Shown: positions 24,139 to 36,216, counted from the stretch's first letter. The stretch is DNA of 64,000 nucleotides from Zerene cesonia (GCF_012273895.1 NC_052111.1:7006001-7070000); one strand, 5' to 3'. Translations and numbers: made by a program. Notes: generated by a model not told the origin, from the sequence alone.

Positions 24139-26178
24139 TTTTTTTTTAGATTTTCTCGGTTCACAGCAACAATGCAAGATATTTCTTATAAATTTTAACT
24201 GTTTTTAAATGCTACCCATTGAATGTAAACCCTGTATTGCATGGAATCTCGAATTGTTATATTCGTTTTGTTTTAAACGCCGTAAACTTGACTCGTACCG
24301 TTAAGGCTTTATGCGTAGTAGTTTCGCTATAGTTTATTTAATTTTATTTAGAACCGCACTGCTGTTGACCGACTATCTTAATATAAGGAAAGTTCTGGAT
24401 ATGCAGCGTGTTTCTTCATAATTTGTGGTTACGGTTTTGATGGAATCAAAAAGAATGGATCATATTATAAAAAAGTTGAATCTATTAGTATGGTTCCAGA
24501 AGCTAGAATATATGATATGAAATGTTCATTCAAAAACTAAATATGAATGTAAATGAACGAAATACATATGAAATGAATTTATGTAATAAAAATTATTTTT
24601 TAAGTATGAACTTATGTGCTGCACATTTCTCATGGGGTTATTTTTTTAAGAAAAAATTTATATTCTTTATATATACCACCAATGCAATTTGCTGGATATA
24701 AATTTGAAAAAATAACTGCTTACAAATGTAAAATAAAATACAGCAAACCAACAACCACGTCACAGAAAGCGATTAGCGAAATTAAAACGCAGAAAATTAA
24801 ACGAAACTTTACACTACATCTGCTGATTGCTTTAGCTATCTACATCTTATCGTTAAATTCCTCCCCCACCTGGCTGTGTTCGTGGGAAAAAACGCCTTCA
24901 CCTGTGCCTTGTGACAATCCGAGTTGCAATTTATGGATGCTGGCTGTATAGAATAACGGTACTTGGCTATTAATACGCATTGTTTTATTTCTGTTCTATA
25001 CTGTTTATTACTTCGTGATAAACAAACGTAGGTACAGAATTGGTAATTAGTTCTTGTTTTTATTGGTCTTGGTTTTATTGGTTCGTGTATTGACTGCACT
25101 GGACTGGGCTTTATGATGGTTAATTCACAATTCATCACAATATTTGATTCTCACTGATCAAGGGGTGTTTTATGGAACTATCTATACGTCTGTAAGTTCC
25201 CGCGTTTAGACAAAGGAAATTCTTATTTTTGGCGGTAAAAAGTAGCCTATTTTACTCTCTACGCTCTTATCTCTAGACATAAAAATCACATTCTATAATC
25301 GCTCCGATGGGACGTGAGTGAAAATCAAACAAACAAACTTTCACATAATTTTAGTAAGAATATTTGTCGCTTGTCCTGGAATCCTGTTAATGATATTTGA
25401 TTCTACAAAATATTTATAACTGTATGCCATGTCTTAATACTTTTGGCATCCTGACCAATCCTGACTGATTCCGATCATTTTTACCACATACATTTTTCGA
25501 TAAGATTTACATTTTTCGAACGAGGGTTTTAAGACCTATTTCTCATTACTATTATAGTTCATTCAGAAATTAAAAATATTAACTACAAAACACTATAAAA
25601 ATCTACTTTGTTATATTTATAATCTTACTACAGTTCTTCCTCTCTGCTAGTACTGAAGTAGTTTGAAGCTAGTCATCCTCCGATAGGATTATAATTTAAA
25701 ATGACCATAAAACTCTTTGTAACTTACATAATTACATCATAATACTTCTACGATAAGCAATCAACATCGTCCTTGGTATATGTATCACGAAAAATACGAT
25801 CGACTACATATAGCAAAAAATAATCGTCTAATCTTCCAATCGTAAACAGCAATACAATAATACCCAGATAATTAAAAACAAAAACTTAAACGCTATCCTG
25901 CCCTCGAAACATCGATCAAGAAATATCATGCAGTTTTCGGAGTCTCCATCCGTTGAGCTGCATGCCTCTTAATTACATTTGTTTTTTTTTCTTTACGAGG
26001 TGCCTAGCTCGACTATGTTTTCTATAGTTTAATCCAGTATACATGCTTGTGACTGACGGGCGAGTTAATTAGAATTTACCCTATGATTATTTTGTATTAC
26101 TCTGGTCTATATAACTAGTGGTCGGGGGTTGGAGACCAGGCGAGCAGACAGGGAACAAATTAATTTTTCAATTTATTT
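24139..26178. other. AT-rich DNA; a Helitron scrap at about 25.33 kb
   Basis: No gene recognised; the 111-codon frame at 24616-24951 has no domain or biased composition. At 25325-25359 AAACAAACTTTCACATAATT and TTAGTAAG resemble a minus-strand Helitron 5' end. Confidence 0.4.
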
Positions 26179-26400
26179 GTGGATAACATCACAAATGCTT
26201 TTAACGGTGAACATCATGAGGAGACTGCACGTCCAAAAAAGTTCCACGACATCTGCAAATATGGTGGACGCACTTTGTCAGCATGGTGGATTTTTTGTCT
26301 GAACCCTCTAAGGTGGCCTGTTCCCAGGAGAGTGAACATGAATGGGCTTATGATGATAATAATGATGATGATGATGTTGATGATGATGACGATGATTCTG
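26179..26400 (+). mobile_element. RTE-like LINE 3' end with (GATGAT)n tail
   Basis: GTGGATAACATCACAAATGC, TTTTAACGGTGAACATCATGAGGA, ACATCTGCAAATATGG, then CTGAACCCTCTAAGGTGGCC and GTGAACATGAATGGGCTTATGATG follow the 3' end of the RTE-like family, read in the sense direction. It ends in an impure GAT microsatellite at about 26353-26399. About 220 bp remain; the 81-codon ORF across it is an artefact of the repeat. Confidence 0.75.
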
Positions 26401-27069
26401 GTATGTGTTCCATTTGATGATTAAAAAGGAACAGATAAAGTGAAATCTTATAACTTTTTACTGGTTGAACGGATCCATGATGATTTACATTGTGCGTATA
26501 AGTTAAAATTTAATTAGAATCCTTCCACTCCATAGTACTCTCCGAACACAACCAAACATATATGAAGATAGCGATTAATATCATCCGCTGTTAATTATTA
26601 TAATTACAAGCATATGGTTTCAATATATTGTAAATAGGCAAAGGTGTACTCAGTGGGCTAATCATTTATACCTACAATATTTCTAGACCGGAACTGCAGA
26701 TGTATAGCATCCGGTGTCATCGTAAGCGATTGACGTATAGTCTGTGGACATAGTGATAAGCGAAGCGATATTTTTTTTTCTAATGGTAAATTTGCACTAT
26801 CGCGTTGTGAGAAGTGTGCACTTGCTATTCGCCTTGAGATTCGGCTTTTGGGCGAATCAAAGTGAAGAATGTGTAAATGCATCATAATATTTTAGTGTAT
26901 AATATGTGTGTATTATATTTATTTTTTATTCTCTCATATTATATAGATGCATTAGTTTGATTTTTTTTTGGTATTGTGTATGAAACAAATAATATTTGAA
27001 CGGATATCAATTACTAAAGACTATCGCTGTGGTTTTGTTGAAATCTCTTAAGTATTTTATTAGTTAAAA
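26401..27069. other. Non-coding DNA with a repeat scrap
   Basis: At 26447-26530 TTATAACTTTTTACTGGTTGAACGG resembles part of the ACCGACTTC repeat. No gene recognised; the 75-codon minus-strand frame at 26658-26885 has no identifiable domain. Confidence 0.4.
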
Positions 27070-27195
27070 GCGGGCTGGTGGTTCGGCTGATGGTAAGTGA
27101 TCACCATCTCCCGGGACCATTTACATAAGTAGGGTTGCAAATCCGTTTCCCCTCTTTTAAGGAATAAAAAAAGGATATAAAGGAATGGACTGGTC
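27070..27195 (+). repeat. GGTGGGTCGCC-family repeat, short divergent copy
   Basis: GCGGGCTGGTGGTTCGGCTG followed by ATGGTAAGTGATCACCATCTC and later AAGGAATAAAAAAAGGATAT keep the family order in shortened form. Confidence 0.55.
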
Positions 27196-27924
27196 CATTT
27201 CTTTTTACCATCATCAACTGCAATCAAATAGCTTATTTAATTAAGAAAATAAATAGGAAAATAAAAAATTATCTTTAATTCGATGACAATATTATATTTA
27301 GATTTTGCTTAAATCGAATAACGTTTAGATTTGTCCATTTATAATTATTATTTTTATAACATGATGACAAGGCCTTAAATTTATTTACAAATTGATCTTT
27401 TAAATAAATTGCTATTTCTTAATATATTTTCTTATAATCCCGTTATAAGGACACATTTATCGATCTCAATATAAATGTTAATTGAGACAGTTTTGGAAAG
27501 ATTAAATTAAGGTCATTTATAATACAGGATGTTCATCGAATAATATTATGGTTCCGCCCACTTAAATCATTTAATATTTTTATAATAAAAATAAAGCCTC
27601 TATTTATTCCTTACTTATATATAATTACAATTTTATGATGGTTGTTAGTATGGTAAGTATTAACAAAATCTATTGTTAAATCGCTTTTTTATAATATTTC
27701 TTTATTTTATTAGTACAGCATGTAATTAAATAAACTAAGGGCCGCTTTTCGCGGTAAAAGCCTTCTCCAATTTTTTTTTTGTTTTTATGATACAAAGATG
27801 AAAAGTAAAGAATATTTTGCGCCAGAAAGAAAGTCGAGATACTGGCAGTGTAATAACAATTATCATTTAAAATTCATAAACGTAACTATATTAATTACTG
27901 ACTTTCTGCTGGAAAGAACCTGCG
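27196..27924. other. AT-rich DNA without recognisable gene
   Basis: No feature recognised. Confidence 0.5.
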
Positions 27925-28061
27925 TACCGTTCCTGTGGGATTTCCCGGATAAAACCTATCCTATAAATTTTCTCGGGTCTCAAACTATCTCTGTGCCCAA
28001 TTTTATCAGTTCAGCGGTTTAGGCGTGAAGTAAAGACAGATAGGTTTACTTTTATATAATT
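27925..28061 (-). mobile_element. Helitron subfamily C, 3'-truncated, in a composite
   Basis: GTACCGTTCCTGTGGGATTT, CCCGGATAAAACCTATCC, TCTCGGGTCTCAAACTATCT and CTGTGCCCAATTTTATCAG are the interior of a subfamily C-like element on the minus strand. Its GC-rich 3' end is absent on the 27.9-kb side. It abuts the next Helitron directly at 28062. Confidence 0.65.
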
Positions 28062-28281
28062 CTAGCTTCCGCCCGCGGCTTTGCCCGCTTGCAATTAGGA
28101 CATTTACAAATGATTTAGTGGTTATCTATTCCTGTTTTATCCCAAGGGAGCATTTAATGTGGATAAAAGTATACTATCACCACAGTTAGCTCATACCTTA
28201 TCTGTACACCAAATTTCATCAAAATCAGTTCAGAAGTTTCTGCGTGATTAACGGACAAAATTCAAACAAACCACTTTCACA
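28062..28281 (-). mobile_element. Non-autonomous Helitron, subfamily D
   Basis: The plus strand starts CTAGCTTCCGCCCGCGGCTT, the complement of a Helitron 3' end, and continues CTGTTTTATCCCAAGGGAGC, GTTAGCTCATACCTTATCTG and CCAAATTTCATCAAAATCAG. Its 5' end runs into the start of the plus-strand element at 28282, so the two are back to back. Confidence 0.75.
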
Positions 28282-28434
28282 TCTTACTAATATTATAATT
28301 GCGAAAGTTTTAAGGAAATGTATGTGTGTTTGTTACTCTTTCATGCAAAAATTACTGAACCGATTGCAATGAAATTTGGTACATAGATAGCTGAACAACT
28401 GGAATAACATATAGGAAAATTTTTATTCTGATTA
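28282..28434 (+). mobile_element. Non-autonomous Helitron, subfamily B, 3'-truncated
   Basis: Starts TCTTACTAATATTATAATTG after an A, followed by GCGAAAGTTTTAAGG, GTTACTCTTTCATGC, ACCGATTGCAATGAAATTTG and GGAATAACATATAGG. It stops after ATTTTTATTCTGAT, so the Helitron hairpin and CTAG are missing. Confidence 0.75.
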
Positions 28435-28753
28435 TAATAGTAGGGTTAGTTTATAATATTAGTGTGAAGTGTGATTACGAAGGACTAAGGACAAGGCATT
28501 TCCGAATTTATTTTATATCCTCCGGTACCATGTATCCACCCGTTTAAATTAGATTTTCAAATAAAATTTAGCCTATATATGTCTATATGTCACTCAGTTA
28601 GACAGTTTTTAATCGTTTCAATCGATTACCGTGATTCTTCTTGTATTTGATGGAAACACCTTTCTAATTTGATCCAATTTTAGTATTTAGGAGTTATACC
28701 CCCCCCCCCTCCCCCAGGGACGTCGGTGAGCTTTTTATAGAAGCGATTTATAT
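28435..28753. other. Non-coding DNA with an 11-C tract
   Basis: Contains a C11-T-C5 run at 28699-28715, unusual in this AT-rich background. No gene recognised. Confidence 0.6.
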
Positions 28754-28986
28754 GCATCATCATCATCAGCTCATATACATGTTCCCACTGCTGGGACACA
28801 GGCCTCCTATGAGGGTTTAGGCCATAATCCACCACGCTGGCCAAGTGCGGGTTGGCAGATGTCGCATGTCATCGAACTTTATTGATTCTTGGACATGCCG
28901 GTTTCCTCACGATGTTTTCCTTCACCGTTTTAAGCAGTGGTGATGTTATCCACATTTGCAGATAAATTGAAAAATATTAAATGCAT
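28754..28986 (-). mobile_element. RTE-like LINE 3' end, best copy
   Basis: The plus strand reads (CAT)n, then CAGCTCATATACATGTTCCC, ACTGCTGGGACACAGGCCTC, CCATAATCCACCACGCTGGC, AAGTGCGGGTTGGCAGATGT, GGACATGCCGGTTTCCTCAC, GATGTTTTCCTTCACCG. This is the complement of the RTE-like 3' end with its (ATG)n tail, and at about 233 bp the longest and best-preserved of the copies here. No reverse-transcriptase sequence remains. Confidence 0.8.
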
Positions 28987-29843
28987 ATAGTACTAATATC
29001 ACCGCGAATCGCTTCGCCCATGCAATTATCCTTTCCCAGTATACCCAGGATCACAGGATAAATGCTAGGGTGTCTAATTATTACCAAGTTCTGCCCAGTA
29101 TGGTATGCACCTGGTATAGCCGTATAAGTAAACTGCCGCGTGTGCTTTATGTATATTTATTATATTGAATATAACATTAGATTATAGTGAAATAAAGTTT
29201 CAGTATATTATAATACGGTTAGGCCTTTAATTGCAATGTATTACTTTGTGAATCATGATTAATTTTTCTGTGCATTTTCAACCGACTTGTATATTTAAAA
29301 AGTACTGAATGTACTGAAAATTTTATGGCAAAAAATCAATATAATACAAATGAATTTACAATAGCAGCTAAATAGATTCTTGCCGACTGTTCTCTGAGCA
29401 ATCTTCTTTCATATATTTACTATTTACCTGTAGTGAGACAAAAGCGCTTATAAAATAATTTGTCAATAAGGAAATAAATGGCTAAATTAACATTTTCTTT
29501 TGTATTCCTTCTCTACCCCATATAAATAATCTTAAACACGAGTGTTTGGGCGAAATGAAAACGAAAAAGTTCTAAATAATCGCAATTCATAAAATAAAGT
29601 GTGCAGCACAAATGTTGCGTAAACCCAGAAACACTCAGGAGTTACGTGTAATAATAACAAATTAAATTGATACGGTTTAAACTTTATGTGCGTATAATGA
29701 ATGATTGATAATTACCAAGGAAATGTACGTGTGGTCTTAGAATCTTGGAATTGTATACAAGTAATGATTTCTTTGGAGCATGTTAATATAGAATAACTCC
29801 TATTATATGATTATTTCACACAATGTATTGTGGCAATATGGTG
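28987..29843. other. AT-rich DNA without recognisable gene
   Basis: No gene recognised. A short CGCGAATCGCTTCGCCC near 29000 resembles a GC-rich Helitron end but lacks the rest. Confidence 0.4.
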
Positions 29844-29967
29844 GTCATCATCATCAGCCCATCATGTTCCCATTGCTGGGAGAAAGGCCTCCTGTAAGTG
29901 TTCGGGCCATAATCCACCACGCTGGCGAGAGCGGGTTGGCAGATGTCCCATTTCGTCGAACTTTGTA
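29844..29967 (-). mobile_element. RTE-like LINE 3' end, truncated
   Basis: GTCATCATCATCAGCCCATC, ATTGCTGGGAGAAAGGCCTC, CCATAATCCACCACGCTGGC and GGTTGGCAGATGTCCCATTT are the complement of the RTE-like tail. It is truncated sooner than the copy at 28754-28986. Confidence 0.75.
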
Positions 29968-31439
29968 AAATAAATAAAACCCAGAAATTCATAACGATCA
30001 TTATGCCTATAAACCGACCCATAACATTAATTCTTTATTATTCATTCCTTGGTCAGAACTTGCACTAAATATCACTAGAAATTATGCAGCCAGCGCAAAA
30101 CCCAAGCACGTAAGTCTAGTCGAATCTGTATTCTTTGTACCGCTTTTTCCCGGAGTGAAAGATGGGAGGAATGACCGTGCGAGCAATGCAGCCTTGGTGG
30201 TGCAACGAACCCTACCATTCGCATGAGAAAAAAATGCGCAGTGATCTATCCCGCTCATAATTTTACCTTTCTGTTTACTTTTTTTAGGGTTCATGTGTTG
30301 TGGCTGGACAGTTCGGATAATAGTGATACATAATACAGTTAGGCAGTTCAGGGTGGGTAATAAAAATGTTTCTTTCTAATTTTATTTTGCACATTTCATA
30401 TAACTAATGTTGAATTTTAATCAAAGAAAAGGAATGTCTTCAGATTATCCTCGAGACTTGAAAAGGTCAAATTTCTTTTTAGAATTTACTAGAGTATGGT
30501 GAAAGTTTGATAGCAGGTAACCAAAGATGTGTAAAGAAATACAAAACCTATTAAGTCATTAACTCATTTCCTCGTACATCTTATTTTAAAAAGGGCATTT
30601 TATGTTTTGTACTTATAATGAAAGTCATATCATCAGGCTATGATTAATAGAAACGGAGCATAAATAAAAATATTGCAAAAACGGAAAGGAAAACTTCTTT
30701 TGAGACTGACAGCTGGGTTAGGCCTGGGTCAATTTGTAAGAAATTAAATATAGCGACAATGCAAAGTTTCTAGAAAGGTCTCTTAATGTGTGTATAATTA
30801 GTAAGTGGTTCCAGAAAATGTTCAAAAAGAGGATTTAACATATTTATTTACTGGAATCTATGGTATTTCGTATATAAGACATGCTTTATACCAAGTAGGT
30901 ATATCATACCAATATAATATAAAAATATATTTTTCCAAAACACATAATGTCACCAAAAATAGCGAATTCATCAACTTAAAGATTTGGAACCCTCAGTGTT
31001 ACCGTACCGAATTTTATACATACTGAAATCATCAATTTGCGTTATAACCTCATTAGCAAAAAAGCATATTTTTAATGACAAAATAAAAAGAACAGTTCCC
31101 CAAGCAGCATATTTTTAAAATACAAAAATTTAATGAACACGGGATATACTCATAAAAACGATTAACACATGTACCCACGGGATCATAATGACTTGTTTGC
31201 CATGAGATGCGCTGTCACCTTGCTTCCAGAACCGTTAATAAACATTTATATTAATATCATGCGTTTAATTATTATATGGATATTAAACGTAAAAAATGGA
31301 CGAGTGTTTGATGAACTAGTTACGATCTGAAATAGGAATAATAGTAAAATAGCTTTGCTCTATTCTTATATAATAAAACACTATATTGTACTATGTTTGA
31401 ATACATACATACGTCAAGAACTGTTATTTGAATATACTC
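29968..31439. other. Non-coding DNA; GC-richer block at about 30.09-30.26 kb
   Basis: No gene confirmed. The block at about 30090-30260 is less AT-rich than its flanks and holds a 70-codon minus-strand frame without recognisable domain. On the plus strand a pyrimidine-rich tract ends in AG at 30286-30287, resembling a splice acceptor. Confidence 0.35.
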
Positions 31440-31573
31440 GAACCATGGTAGCTCAGTGGTTAAGATTTTGGAATTCAATAGATAATTCGGGGTTCGAGCT
31501 AGACCAGCGTGCAAGATATAATATATATTTTTCATTTGTAACAATAATGAACCGAGAAATAAAATTTTCAATT
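31440..31573 (+). mobile_element. tRNA-derived SINE with intact Pol III promoter boxes
   Basis: TAGCTCAGTGG at 31449-31459 matches the tRNA A-box and GGTTCGAGCTA at 31491-31501 matches the B-box apart from its last base. The 31-nt spacing is that of a tRNA gene. The arms do not pair as a real tRNA (the sequence between is AT-rich), so this is a SINE head. It is followed by about 70 bp of AT-rich body and directly abuts a minus-strand RTE-like end at 31574. Confidence 0.7.
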
Positions 31574-31742
31574 ATCATCATCATCATCAGCCCATACATG
31601 ATCCCACTGCTAGGACAAAGGTCTTCTATAAGGGATCAGGCCATAATCCAACACGCTGGTCAAGTGCAGGTTAGCAGATGTTAAACTTTTAATTCTTGGA
31701 CATGCCAGTTCCCTGCGATGTTTTCCTACACCGTTTAGAGCA
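31574..31742 (-). mobile_element. RTE-like LINE 3' end
   Basis: Starts (ATC)n CAGCCCATACATGATCCC and continues ACTGCTAGGACAAAGG, CCATAATCCAACACGCTGG, GTGCAGGTTAGCAGATG, TTCTTGGACATGCCAG and GATGTTTTCCTACACCG. Complement of the RTE-like tail, with several mutations. Confidence 0.75.
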
Positions 31743-34509
31743 CAACATTTTGAATAATTGACCGAATCCATTTTCAAATAATGTCATAAGGTAATGCCGC
31801 AAATACATATGTTTAAAACATAATGTTCCAATCAACATAAAACTCACTCGTATCATATTATAAGTGCTTATTATCATATGAATAAATTACAAATGATGTA
31901 TGTTGACCTTTTGAACACATCTGTCGATTATTTTTAATTCTAACTGGTGTTAGACTTACAGCTGTAGCGTTAGGCGAGTTTTCCCGCAAAGGCAACGAAT
32001 GTGTGTACAATTTTTCTATTTTCTTTAATTAGCTGCAAATAATCGACGTCCACATACACACGATACAGCTGTGTTATTTATGATATTAGCATCGACGGCT
32101 GCAAATAAATTGTACATAAGTACAGCTAACTTTATTATGTGCTAAAGTAGAGAACTGAGTATGGATCGAAAAATAGAAAACGCGAAAAACAATTTCTCAA
32201 CCATTTTATTCAATTCTGAATTATCTTGACATGCGCTTCGTAGCTGTTCCAAGTTGATTCCTGTATTAAACATAGACAAACGAGAATTGTTTAAAGAATA
32301 CCAATGTTACCAACGATATTTGCCCTTCTTCGGTCAACCGGGTAAATATTAGATCCCGCTTTTCTTGACACATATTTTTTCAGTCTATTGAATCGAAGTA
32401 GATTTTTTTATAATTTAACAATAACAATAGGTAAGCATAAAAAAATAATATAAATAATATACGTAGGTACTTATTGCTTCTTACATAACTATGAAGGGTT
32501 TTCTACCCGTCCTGTTGACCTGTTGGATAAACTGTTAACTCTTCGTCATTAAGTCATTAGCACTTACAGACTAACATAACACACAGACAGACAGATTAAT
32601 TATCAAACCTCTTACCCAAACTGATTATTAACAGAAATTAATGGTTATAGATTTTTTTATGTGACAACTTACAAAATTTCTCACATAAAGCATACGTGAA
32701 TAGGATCACACATGTCGGGGCATAGCATTTGACCTAATTTGTCAGCTGATGTCGTCATAGCAACATAGAATTGGGTCGACGCGTTGCGCACGCGCATCGA
32801 ACATTTTTTTTACAACTTTTTACATTTATTGAGAGTAATTAGTAGCTTTTCTACGAATACATAATATTGAAAACTTTATGTTGCAGTTGACTTTAATGAA
32901 AAAAGTAGATATTTCTTTGTGTTTTTTTATATTTATTTATACTTTATGCACGTATGAATATAAAACTTTAGGAATATGAACTTACAGAAAGATAAGAAAA
33001 TCTAAACGGAAATATTTTTACAGAATAATTGTCGACTTCAAATTTAACTCTAAATCACACAAATAAACATTACCAGAGTAATACATAAGGAAATATTATC
33101 TTAATTTACGGATATGAAAATAATTACATTCTTTCATTAAAAGACTGATTGATTTCGATTCCGAAGATTTCTTAGAATAAATTCCCGTTGAATAATTATA
33201 ATACATTTACAAGTGATGGTTTATGTAGTTAAATTGGTTAATAAAATACTGAACTGTTAATACGCGGCTTACTCTATCAATATGCCTTTTTAAACCAACA
33301 TGGGTAATTTATGAGCCAATATATTAAGCTTAACAAGTATATAAAATGCCTTAATTAGAGCTTATATTTTTATCCTAGATGTAATGCATAATGAGCGCAT
33401 TGGATACGATAAAAATTTAAAGACATGTGAAGGAAAGCATTTATTTTCATAGCATTTAATTAGTGGTTCGGTTAAATAGTGTTTTATGATATTTGAGATG
33501 CTGCCTGACTACAAACTGGTAAGTAATTGCTAACTAAAAATAAATAGGCACTAATTAAAACGGGTTGTGGATGAACGCGAAAGTATGTTTATGGACTGTG
33601 TGTGGCGCATTGGAGATATTATGGAAGGAACATACATATGACAATTTCTAACATTTGTCACATTGTTGAGTTTCTTGTGTAAATTTTGAAAATGATAATA
33701 GGATAAGAGGGAGGGAGTATTTTGCAATATCATAGAGAGATCTTTGCGAATGGATTTTATATTTAATTTGTGTTACGTACCATTTTATTTTATGTTTTTG
33801 GAATCGCTATTAAAACTGATTTATATGACGGTAGCGTATACTACGCCCATGGATTTACTAATTCAATTGCTGTCATACTGCATGATACAAATATTTTTAT
33901 TCGATTCGATTCATTCAGCTATATCTTCCTAGCTGAAGTAGGAGCCTAGAGTAAGTCCACAGACCACAGATAACATAATACTAGTATCAGACTTACTTTA
34001 ATCACAGAAAACATAATTCTATACTACTTTAATTAAAGTACTTTAATTAAAATTACACTTAATAATAAGCTTTACTGACGTGTTTTCATAACCTACAATA
34101 ACTTGCAAACATTTGAATCTAAAATATTAATAGTGGCATATAAATAATCGTTTATTCTTTCAACAAGAAAACAAAACAACCGATCCAAGAAGAGGAATGA
34201 CATTGGACGGCGATAGTAGGTGGTTATAATATAAAAAGTAAATTGAGAAATATTTCTCGAATTTAAAAGAACATTTGAAAGTCAATTCGAGTGCGGGCAA
34301 AGACCCAACTTAATTAAATGGGTCATACGAAGGACGTTTCACACCAAATATAATGTAATTGTTCATATATTCCTTTTATAACATACGTGTACAAAAACAA
34401 TTTCTTTGTAACATTTTTTGCGTTAGACCGTTTAAGTCTGAGCTTAGTTTCAAGCTAATGGTTATTAAATAAAAATAATAAGACATACAAGAGGTAAAGT
34501 TTGTTAATT
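31743..34509. other. AT-rich DNA; CpG patch and 24-bp palindrome
   Basis: No gene recognised. A CpG-rich patch at about 32771-32800 (GACGCGTTGCGCACGCGCAT) and a perfect 24-bp AT palindrome at 34028-34051 are the only notable items. Confidence 0.45.
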
Positions 34510-34649
34510 AGCTAGTTTGTGACGTTGTAGGGGCTAATCTCTGGATCTATTAACCTGATCGTTAATGTCTTTAACGAATAGAAAGCCACGTTATCTGTTA
34601 GTGTCATAGGCTATATTGAATTTACTTCGGAGCTAGGTCATGCGGCTAG
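34510..34649 (+). mobile_element. Possible degenerate Helitron-like copy
   Basis: GGGGCTAATCTCTGGATCTA, AATAGAAAGCCACGTTATCT, GTGTCATAGGCTATATTGAA and the end TGCGGCTAG followed by T resemble a Helitron-like repeat. The 5' end and hairpin cannot be verified. Confidence 0.4.
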
Positions 34650-34839
34650 TACATATATAATCTGTGATTCTTTAATAATCTGTGTGGTTAGAATGATTAT
34701 GGAGAATAATTATGTACGATTTTGTGGGATGTTTCAAATTAGAATTAATTGTGCTATAACTGGGATATATTTAGTATGTTGTTTGTTATTATCTATCCTT
34801 ATTGACTTGCATGAGATCATACTTAGCGTAACAAATTTT

Positions 34840-34896
34840 CATACATCCATCCATCCATCCATGCTTGCAAACTTTCGCGTTTATAATATTGTAGGA
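34840..34896 (-). mobile_element. Helitron 5'-end fragment with (CATC)n
   Basis: (CATC)n followed by GCAAACTTTCGCGTTTATAA and TATTGTAGGA is the complement of the shared Helitron 5' end (TCCTAC.ATATTATAAA). The remainder of the element is missing. Confidence 0.6.
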
Positions 34897-35020
34897 GATT
34901 GTGTCAGAAGTTTATTATGAGGTAAGGGACGGGAATCTTTGACTTTCAGAACGGCAGAAAACTAGCTAGCATACAACATAAAATTTCCATACTTCCCAAA
35001 TTCATACATAATTTTTTGCC

Positions 35021-35243
35021 TGTGGGGTAGCCGGAGGCTCATATCCTTTACATTATCCTTCCAGTCCCTTCCTTATTTTCTCTTGTCAATTCCTTTCTTT
35101 CTTAATCCCTTTCCAATTTGCAGCAATCCTTCTATACGGGCGTTAAGTCTGCAATCGACCTTACGCCTCTCCAGTTCACGGATGGTGGTGGCGCTCACCA
35201 TAAGGTGACCCACCAGCTCCAATACCAACGATGACATAAAAAA
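35021..35243 (-). repeat. GGTGGGTCGCC-family repeat
   Basis: The plus strand shows TACGGGCGTTAAGTCTGCAA, CTTACGCCTCTCCAG, GATGGTGGTGGCGCTCACCA and GACCCACCAGCTCCAATACC before ATGACATAAAAAA. This is the complement of the family's opening; the far end is GGGGTAGCCGGAGGCTCATA. Confidence 0.7.
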
Positions 35244-36035
35244 GCCAAACAAAGGGCGGTTCAGTACGTCTTAGATAACGCATTAACGAATGACCTAGAA
35301 GTGTTCACACTCACGCCGCACGTGTGTACAGACCCTCTTTGTTCCTAAATAGGTCATCCCCAGAATATGCTTCGTAAGGTCGGGATTGGTCTTTGATAAT
35401 CTATGTAAAGATAGTATTTGTTAGGTTATGGGGTCAGTGTTGGTTATTGAAATGTGTGGAAAAAATGTATTTATTTTTATATGTTCTAGTGTGATACTGG
35501 CTTGTAAAAATCTTGTAAAAAAAGTAAAAAAATGCGTTTTAGGTTAAGTGAGTTATTTATGGTCAAATATTTTTGAATGTAGATTACTGTCAGTATCGAT
35601 ACAGAATTTATCATAGATTATTATGTATGTAAAAATTTGTGGTTATACGGATTTGTCAAAAGTCATAAGTAAATCTAAAAGTCAAAATAAAAATCAATTA
35701 AATTAAAAATGCTTATATACAACATAATACGATATTTAGACTACTGAAAAATCAATCGCTTTACTCATATAAATAACATCAACTAGTCCCTAGTAAATTC
35801 GTAAGAAAACCGTTTTAAACCCGTCAAAAACAATATTCAAAAGCGTGTTATTTTAATAGCTAAGATGTTGCAAGCAGAACGTCAAAGGACAGCGGGGTCG
35901 ATGCATTGTCTCCAAAGCGCATAGAGATGACTCCGCCGACCTTGCTTCGTGTTTACTTTCGCTGTATATAGCCTTAAATATACTCATATATATTTAAGGT
36001 TTGATATATTATCTAAATTATTGTAAAAAACGTTA
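35244..36035. other. Non-coding DNA with a GC-richer patch
   Basis: No gene recognised. The segment at about 35876-35955 (ACAGCGGGGTCGATGCATTG) is GC-richer than its surroundings and unidentified. Confidence 0.4.
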
Positions 36036-36216
36036 TCTCTAATATATAAAATTCTCGTGTCACAGTTTTCGTTGCCATACTCCTCCGAAACGGCTTGACC
36101 GATTTTGATGAAATTTTTTTTGCTTATCCGGTATCTATGAGAATCGGCCAACGTCTATTTTTAATACCCTTAAATGATAAGAGTAAGGCAGAACAGCGTT
36201 TGCCGGGTGCAGCTAG
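36036..36216 (+). mobile_element. Non-autonomous Helitron, subfamily F, copy 1
   Basis: A 181-bp element starts TCTCTAATATATAAAATTCTCG after A and ends GCCGGGTGCAGCTAG before T. Interior motifs are TCCTCCGAAACGGCTTGACC, GATTTTGATGAAA and AAGGCAGAACAGCG. A similar 180-bp copy lies in the opposite orientation at 40260-40439. Confidence 0.85.

Noticed and set aside
24616..24951. 111-codon plus-strand ORF
   Set aside because: Overlaps a comparable frame on the other strand, lacks a domain, and composition follows the background.
26179..26424. 81-codon ORF ending in methionine-rich tail
   Set aside because: The tail is the translated (ATG)n microsatellite of an RTE-like LINE end.
31440..31510. 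Functional tRNA gene
   Set aside because: A-box and B-box are present, but acceptor, D, anticodon and T arms do not pair properly; it is a SINE head.
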